From: Bacteroidales bacterium | Lineage (GTDB): Bacteria > Bacteroidota > Bacteroidia > Bacteroidales > JAAUTT01 | DNA: 9,271 nt | Assembly: GCA_012031335.1 (NCBI GenBank) | Contig: JAAUTT010000116.1 | Location: 1 to 9,271 of the forward strand | Direction of reading: 5' to 3' | Shown: positions 8,063 through 9,271 of the stretch, piece by piece | Position numbering within the stretch: position 1 is the stretch's first letter | Layout: every line of letters begins with the position of its first letter | Program-made: the position numbers and the translations under genes | Notes under the pieces: model-generated | Database searches by the model: none | The model's input: only the letters and a program-made list of their open reading frames with translations | Told to the model about the DNA's origin: nothing

Positions 8063-8075
8063 TACTCTTAGAGTA
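8063..8075. repeat. Perfect dyad TACTCT-T-AGAGTA
   Basis: Two 6-bp arms are perfectly inverted around a single T. The dyad lies between the CGTTAACA array and the -7 box at 8078, in the spacer of the putative DUF1573 promoter. It could be a binding site for a dimeric protein. The symmetry is certain; the function is not. Confidence 0.55.
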
Positions 8076-8077
8076 TA

Positions 8078-8085
8078 TACATTTG
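8078..8085 (+). promoter_or_regulatory. -7 promoter box for the DUF1573 gene
   Basis: TACATTTG is an exact match to TAnnTTTG, 52 bases before the DUF1573 ATG. There is no TTTG at the -33 distance, and that region is occupied by the last CGTTAACA copy, as expected for a promoter dependent on an activator. The box lies inside a second dyad, TATACA-TT-TGTATA, at 8076-8089. Confidence 0.5.
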
Positions 8086-8103
8086 TATAAAGTTTTTGAA
8101 ACA

Positions 8104-8111
8104 CAAAAGTA
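8104..8111 (-). promoter_or_regulatory. Possible -7 box for the kinase-regulator operon
   Basis: Read on the minus strand, TACTTTTG matches TAnnTTTG exactly. Transcription from here would cross the CGTTAACA array before reaching the kinase start at 7967, giving a leader of about 130 bases, and would overlap the DUF1573 promoter face to face. No -33 TTTG is visible. The match is short and in AT-rich DNA, so this is tentative. Confidence 0.3.
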
Positions 8112-8137
8112 CTTTTTAAAAATAAAGATTTTTAAAA

Positions 8138-8548
8138 ATGAAAAAAGGTTTTCTTCTGATAATTTCTTTTTTGATGTTTTCTTTGTTCAGCTATGCACAA
8201 AAGGCTGACGACAAAAAGCCAGAGCTATCAGTAGCAGACGGAAAATCAGCTTTCAAATGGAAAACCAGCCAGGTTGATTTTGGTAAAATCAAACGCAACC
8301 AGCCTAAAGTTGCAGAATTTGAGCTGACGAATACCGGTACTGCTCCTATTATTATCAATAATGTTATGCCTTCGTGTGGATGCACCAATGTTGACTATCC
8401 GAAGGAACCCGTTAAACCGGGACAAACTGTAAAAATTAAAACTACATACGATGCTGCTACTACCGGAGCGTTCCAAAAGCGAGTGACGGTTTACATGAAC
8501 GCCACTCCGGAACCTCAGGTTTTGGAAATCAAAGGGGTAGTAATTTAG
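8138..8548 (+). CDS. Exported DUF1573 domain protein
   Basis: This is a small secreted or periplasmic protein with one immunoglobulin-like DUF1573 domain, abundant in Bacteroidota and of unknown biochemical role. The ORF is intact, 136 aa. A signal peptide spans residues 1-20 (MKKGFLLIISFLMFSLFSYA), with likely cleavage before Q21 at SYA-Q; there is no lipobox cysteine. The domain spans about 42-136: VDFGKIKRNQPKVAEFELTN, then IIINNVMPSCGCT with C80 and C82, KPGQTVKIKTTYD, and a last strand LEIKGVV. The SCGCT motif is a hallmark of the family. The gene is alone in its transcription unit, with a -7 box at 8078 and a strong terminator right after. It is divergent from the kinase-regulator pair, so it is a plausible target of that system. 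Confidence 0.93.
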   Translation: MKKGFLLIISFLMFSLFSYAQKADDKKPELSVADGKSAFKWKTSQVDFGKIKRNQPKVAEFELTNTGTAPIIINNVMPSCGCTNVDYPKEPVKPGQTVKIKTTYDAATTGAFQKRVTVYMNATPEPQVLEIKGVVI

Positions 8549-8593
8549 TTTTTTAAAGTATTTTCTGTAAGGTATTTTAGTCGAATGTCTTAG

Positions 8594-8629
8594 CCAGGAA
8601 TCTCTCAAAGAGGTTCCTGGTTTTTTTTT
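8594..8629 (+). terminator. Strong intrinsic terminator after the DUF1573 gene
   Basis: A 7-bp perfect arm pair, CCAGGAA (8594-8600) and TTCCTGG (8614-8620), extends inward through a G-T wobble and CTC/GAG pairs to a small loop, giving an 11-12 bp stem. Nine T residues (8621-8629) follow directly. It lies 46 bases after the DUF1573 stop and is a textbook rho-independent terminator. Confidence 0.93.
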
Positions 8630-8781
8630 AAGATCCACTGAAAACCGAATTAACAAATTTATAATCGATTCTTATGAAAATTGTAAGCTTAAAAATTCAA
8701 ATTACAAATCATAACTTTAAAAATAGTTGATCGTTTAATATTAACTTGCATTATTATTGAAATCCTGCAAAGGATATGGGT

Positions 8782-9271
8782 ATGAAAAACATAATAGTAC
8801 TGCTTATTTCTGTTTTCTATGCTTTTACAGTTTACAGTCAGCAACCCGACTCGGCTGATGTAATATATTTACCTGCCCAGGTTATTGAAGGAGATACTAT
8901 CATCATTACAAGTTTAAAACCTGTTGTCATTGGTGAAGAAAAACCAGTTTTTGAACATCGTTGGGAAGAAAAGAAATACTGGAAACTGGTGTACAACCTG
9001 AAAAAGGTTCACCCCTATGCAAAAATGGCAAAACAAAAACTCGATGAGATGAATGCTCATTTTCTGACCCTGAAATCCGAACGGGAAAGAAAGCAATATG
9101 CCAAACAGGTGGAAGACGAAATAAGAGCCCAATTTGAAGAACAACTGAAAGGATTAACCATAACCCAGGGGAAATTATTAATTAAACTGATATACCGCGA
9201 AACAGGAAATACCTCCTACGAACTAGTCAAGGAATTAAGGGGGGGCATTTCGGCGTATGTTCTGGCAAACC
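8782..9271 (+). CDS. Exported DUF4294 family protein, 3' end outside the window
   Basis: This is a conserved Bacteroidota exported protein of unknown function. Start ATG 8782 gives MKNIIVLLISVFYAFTVYSQ, a signal peptide with likely cleavage near residue 19-21. An in-frame ATG two codons upstream (8776) is an alternative start. The mature part carries the DUF4294 pattern: a linker, VIEGDTIIITSLKPVVI, then EEKKYWKLVYNLKKVHPYAK and a charged helical stretch (about 65-123). The signature LTITQGKLLIKLIYRETGNT (about 125-144) comes next, then SYELVKELRGG. After AYV the frame reads LAN, whereas the family expects VWQT. An extra T at 9260-9261 (GTTCTGG for GTCTGG) explains this, so a frameshift lies just before the window edge. 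A G7 run at 9239-9245 is close by. The gene is separated from DUF1573 by the terminator and is thus its own unit. Confidence 0.88.
   Translation, partial: MKNIIVLLISVFYAFTVYSQQPDSADVIYLPAQVIEGDTIIITSLKPVVIGEEKPVFEHRWEEKKYWKLVYNLKKVHPYAKMAKQKLDEMNAHFLTLKSERERKQYAKQVEDEIRAQFEEQLKGLTITQGKLLIKLIYRETGNTSYELVKELRGGISAYVLAN

Noticed and set aside
8246..8656. Minus-strand ORF of 136 codons over DUF1573 and its terminator
   Set aside because: It runs through the strong terminator hairpin and opposite an intact conserved gene; no family features.
8630..8781. Promoter or small peptide upstream of the DUF4294 gene
   Set aside because: TTAACTTG at 8741-8748 matches the -7 consensus poorly and no -33 box is present; the 18-codon ORF near 8674 has no supporting signal.

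Overview
The window looks like chromosomal DNA of a Bacteroidota bacterium, probably of the Bacteroidales/Marinilabiliales group. The signs are TAnnTTTG-type -7 promoter boxes, almost no Shine-Dalgarno sequences, an AT-rich composition, and genes typical of that phylum: a short SSB starting MNALRNRVQL, an RprXY-like two-component pair, DUF1573 and DUF4294 exported proteins, and a small Zn-ribbon protein. No mobile element, CRISPR array, tRNA or rRNA was seen.

Layout. Positions 60-4824 (+) hold a tight three-gene cluster: sucA (2-oxoglutarate dehydrogenase E1), sucB (E2, dihydrolipoyl succinyltransferase) and an NAD(P)-binding epimerase-like protein, with gaps of only 9 and 3 bases. Next, on the minus strand at 4926-5283, is a small Zn-ribbon protein that two frameshifts hide from ordinary ORF calling. 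Divergent from it is a short, tail-less SSB (5480-5833, +). An OmpR-type response regulator (5993-6688, -) and its histidine kinase (6685-7967, -) form an ATGA-overlapping pair transcribed kinase first. Divergent from the kinase is a secreted DUF1573 protein (8138-8548, +), closed by a strong intrinsic terminator. The window ends inside a DUF4294 exported protein (8782 onward, +).

Dominant oddity. Six of the nine genes are broken by single-base insertions or deletions, 13 in total by my reading. Many lie in or beside short homopolymers, and in every case the downstream frame still encodes well-preserved family sequence. No convincing nonsense substitution was seen. This is much better explained by uncorrected long-read indels than by decay of the genes. 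The gene entries therefore give full extents across the frameshifts and say where the reading frame changes.

The most interesting non-coding stretch is 8011-8089, between the histidine kinase and the DUF1573 gene. It holds three exact and one degenerate copy of CGTTAACA at helical spacing (11, 10 and 11 bp), followed by two perfect short dyads, one of them covering a consensus -7 box. This fits a binding region for an OmpR-family regulator, possibly the neighbouring one. I found no convincing new defence or mobile system; the other genes are housekeeping or common conserved families.
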